Source: Armatimonadota bacterium (lineage in GTDB: Bacteria > Armatimonadota > UBA5829). From it: a stretch of 33,608 bases of DNA. The DNA lies in NCBI GenBank assembly GCA_012522555.1, contig JAAYKG010000172.1, positions 1-33,608 of the forward strand, in the 5' to 3' direction. The position numbers and the translations under genes are program-made. The notes beneath the pieces are model-generated. The model was not told where the DNA came from and made no database searches. It saw only the letters and a program-made list of their open reading frames with translations. Within the stretch, counting starts at the first letter, position 1, and each line of letters begins with the position of its first letter. Positions 31,031 to 33,608 of the stretch are shown one piece after another.

Positions 31031-32500
31031 GTGTCGCTACGTATAGTCGCAATCGCCGACATTCACTATGCCGACGGCCCTATTAAACAAACCGGACCCA
31101 GACAAACCTCAAAAGCTGATATTCTTCTACAGCGAAGTATAAATCGCATCAACAGATTCATTAAACCCGACCTGACGGTTATTCTCGGAGATCTCGTCGA
31201 CGATGCTTCCGAAGAAGACCTCACAAAACTCAAGGAAGCTATCGATAGCATAAAATCCCCATGCATAGTGCTGCCGGGAAACCACGACGGCGATGCTTTC
31301 TACAAAGTATTTCCCGCTCCACCAGAGTCTTTGGATATCGATGGAGTGAGGATTTTGAGCTTCGTCGATGAGCAACTGCCCGAGTATAACGCCCGGCGAT
31401 CCGAGCGAGATATTGCTCGGATGTATCAAGCCAGGCGTGAGCACGACGGCCCGATTATATCACTCCAGCACGTCCCGCTGCTGCTGCGCCACGCCAGCCA
31501 GTCCCCTTATCGGTATACTAATGATAAGGAAACCTGGGAGGCGTTTGAGCGTAACGGTTTTTCTCTTTCGATCAGCGGGCATTGGCATCCCGGGGACGAT
31601 TTGGTCGCTCGTGAGGAATGCAGGGCCGTTGTGGTTCCGGCTCTGTGCGAGCATCCATTTGCCTTTTTTGAGATCAACATAGATGGCGATAATATCCAGA
31701 CCAGACGGCATGAGCTTGCGATTCCCAAAGAACTGGAACTGATCGATTATCATATACATACCCCCTTTGCTTATTGCAGCCAGAATATGGAGATCCCGGT
31801 GACATTTGAGCTGGCCGAACAGTTTGGGCTGGCGAAACTTGCGTTTACCGAGCACTCGGGGCAGCTCTACTTCGAACGTCAGACTTACTGGTCCGCGGCA
31901 TTTCTCGATGATGCCCTGGCATACTCCGAGGGCAAAAACAATCGCATGGACGATTTTATTGCGGTGGCCAAGCAGCATTGCCCTCCTGCACTGTTGGGAC
32001 TGGAAATCGACTGCGACAACTCCGGCAAGCCGATCGTTCATCGTTATGTGTGGGATCAGATCCAGGTCAAGCTCGGCTCCAAACACTGGCTCAAAGCTCT
32101 CAGGAAACCTGAAGATGAGATCGACGTGCAGGAAGCTGCCGATGAAATGGTCGGCAGGCTGTCGAAATTTGCGGCAAGCGGGATCGATATTCTTGCGCAT
32201 CCGCTGAGAGTATTCAGGAAGTGGGCGGATGAGGATCTGCCGGCAAACCTCATCCCCGGCATTGTCGAGCAGCTTAGACTGAACAATGTTGCCGCAGAGA
32301 TCAACTTCCACGGCCAGATAACGACCCCGCTGTTTCTCAACACCTGCCTCGATGCCGGCGTTAAAGTCGTGTTCGGCAGCGATTCGCACACATATTATGA
32401 AATCGGCGAGTTCGGCCCGCATCTGGATCTAATCAAAGCCTGCGGCCTGAGCTATGCCGATCTGCCAAATATTCTTGCCAATATCGGCAGCGGAGAATGA
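31031..32500 (+). CDS. Calcineurin-like metallophosphoesterase fused to a PHP-domain phosphoesterase
   Basis: Metallophosphoesterase motifs: ADIHYAD, LGDLVDD, PGNHDGD, QHVP, SGHWHPG. PHP motifs: DYHIHTPF, FTEHSG, GLEIDCD, ILAHPLR, GSDSHTY. GTG 31031 with AGGAG about 10 nt upstream is a better start than 30938. Confidence 0.9.
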   Translation: MSLRIVAIADIHYADGPIKQTGPRQTSKADILLQRSINRINRFIKPDLTVILGDLVDDASEEDLTKLKEAIDSIKSPCIVLPGNHDGDAFYKVFPAPPESLDIDGVRILSFVDEQLPEYNARRSERDIARMYQARREHDGPIISLQHVPLLLRHASQSPYRYTNDKETWEAFERNGFSLSISGHWHPGDDLVAREECRAVVVPALCEHPFAFFEINIDGDNIQTRRHELAIPKELELIDYHIHTPFAYCSQNMEIPVTFELAEQFGLAKLAFTEHSGQLYFERQTYWSAAFLDDALAYSEGKNNRMDDFIAVAKQHCPPALLGLEIDCDNSGKPIVHRYVWDQIQVKLGSKHWLKALRKPEDEIDVQEAADEMVGRLSKFAASGIDILAHPLRVFRKWADEDLPANLIPGIVEQLRLNNVAAEINFHGQITTPLFLNTCLDAGVKVVFGSDSHTYYEIGEFGPHLDLIKACGLSYADLPNILANIGSGE

Positions 32501-32504
32501 TAAA

Positions 32505-33533
32505 ATGGAAACAACCAGGCTTGGCCGAACAAATCTGACTGTGACGCGCACCGGGTTCGGGGTTTTACCCTTACAGCGGTGTGATATGGATGAGGCTGTC
32601 CGAATTCTCAGGGCTGCATATCACGGCGGGATTACGTTCTATGACACCGCTCGCAACTACAGCGACAGCGAGACCAAAATCGGCCGGGCGCTTTGCGATG
32701 TGCGGGACTCGATCGTTATCGCGACCAAATCCGGCTCCAGCACTCGTGCGGGAGTGATAAGAGATTTGGAGAGAAGCCTGGCCGAGCTTAAAACGGATTA
32801 TGTCGATCTACTTCAACTGCACAATCCCGCCGAAATCCAAAACCCTGACGATGAAGAGTCCGCCTATGCAGGCCTGATCGAAGCCCGCGACAAAGGGATG
32901 ACGCGATTTATAGGTATCACGAATCATATCCTCGATCGCGCTGAGGCAGCAATAAAGTCCGGAATGTACGACACTTTGCAATACCCGTTGTGCCATATAT
33001 CATCCCCGAAGGACTTGGCGCTTATCGATATGTGCAAATCGGCGGATATGGGGGTTATCGCGATGAAGCCTCTCTCCGGTGGCTTGATTACACATCTCGC
33101 GCCGGCGTTTGCCTATCTGCGACAATTCGATAATGTGATCCCGATATGGGGAATCCAAAAGATGAGCGAGCTTGAAGAACTGCTTGCAGCCGAAGCAAAC
33201 CCGCCGACGCCCAACGACGAGATGCTGTCGATAATAGAAAACGATCGCTGCGAGCTGGCGGGGGATTTCTGCAGGGCGTGCGGTTACTGTTTGCCGTGCC
33301 CGCAGGGTATTCCTATCACAATGGCCGCCAGGATGCCACTGCTGCTGAGGCGCGCTCCCTGGCAGGGGTTTATCAATGAAGAATGGTATGCAAAAATGCA
33401 TCTTGTCGAGAATTGCACGGATTGCGGCGACTGCCGTTCGAGATGCCCCTACGGCCTCAATCCTCCGGCTATGCTCGCCAAAGCCCTGGCTGATTATGAT
33501 GAGTTTTATGAGCAGCATGCAGGCGATGCCTGA
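32505..33533 (+). CDS. Aldo/keto reductase with C-terminal 4Fe-4S ferredoxin-like domain
   Basis: RLGRTNLTVTRTGFGVLPL...FYDTARNYSDSE...IATKSGS...LLQLHNP; C-terminal CRACGYCLPCPQGIPI and CTDCGDCRSRCPYGL. Confidence 0.95.
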   Translation: METTRLGRTNLTVTRTGFGVLPLQRCDMDEAVRILRAAYHGGITFYDTARNYSDSETKIGRALCDVRDSIVIATKSGSSTRAGVIRDLERSLAELKTDYVDLLQLHNPAEIQNPDDEESAYAGLIEARDKGMTRFIGITNHILDRAEAAIKSGMYDTLQYPLCHISSPKDLALIDMCKSADMGVIAMKPLSGGLITHLAPAFAYLRQFDNVIPIWGIQKMSELEELLAAEANPPTPNDEMLSIIENDRCELAGDFCRACGYCLPCPQGIPITMAARMPLLLRRAPWQGFINEEWYAKMHLVENCTDCGDCRSRCPYGLNPPAMLAKALADYDEFYEQHAGDA

Positions 33534-33537
33534 CGGT

Positions 33538-33591
33538 TTGACAGAGACTCGACTTAGCGGGATAATACTGCGGTAATAAACCTCAAAGGAG
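33538..33591 (+). promoter_or_regulatory. Possible promoter plus SD for a gene starting at the right edge
   Basis: TTGACA - 19 nt - TAATAC, then AAAGGAG (33585-33591) before a possible TTG at 33600. Confidence 0.3.
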
Positions 33592-33608
33592 TATTGCTAT
33601 TGGCCATA

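Overview
This 33.6 kb window is gene-dense bacterial chromosome. The gene families suggest an anaerobic or fermentative, Armatimonadota-like bacterium, but that placement is only an inference. I see no rRNA, tRNA, CRISPR array or transposase. Confident calls, left to right: bifurcating-type EtfAB with an N-terminal 2x[4Fe-4S] domain on EtfA; a GT2 glycosyltransferase; a divergent PRPP-synthetase-like protein; CdsA; enolase; a Tat-exported heparinase II/III-like protein; a tandem PRC-barrel protein; a second, very large heparinase II/III-like protein; a Gfo/Idh/MocA oxidoreductase fused to an aldo/keto reductase (AKR); a GAFx3-SpoIIE phosphatase followed by an RsbW-like kinase; ThiM; a second Gfo/Idh/MocA protein; an aspartase-like lyase; a MATE exporter; the [FeFe]-hydrogenase maturase HydF; LeuS; a polysaccharide pyruvyl transferase and a Wzx-like flippase; a metallophosphoesterase-PHP fusion; and an AKR with a C-terminal ferredoxin-like domain. 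The observations most worth follow-up are: (i) the metallophosphoesterase-PHP double phosphoesterase, probably in an operon with the Fe-S AKR; (ii) the Gfo/Idh/MocA-AKR fusion; (iii) two probable leaderless genes whose -10 box sits 6-7 nt before the ATG; (iv) a potential pseudoknot or switch-like terminator at 20552-20590; (v) a structured leader before a secreted-protein gene at the left edge; (vi) a possible attenuator in the leuS leader; and (vii) a PRPP-synthetase paralogue with altered active-site motifs.
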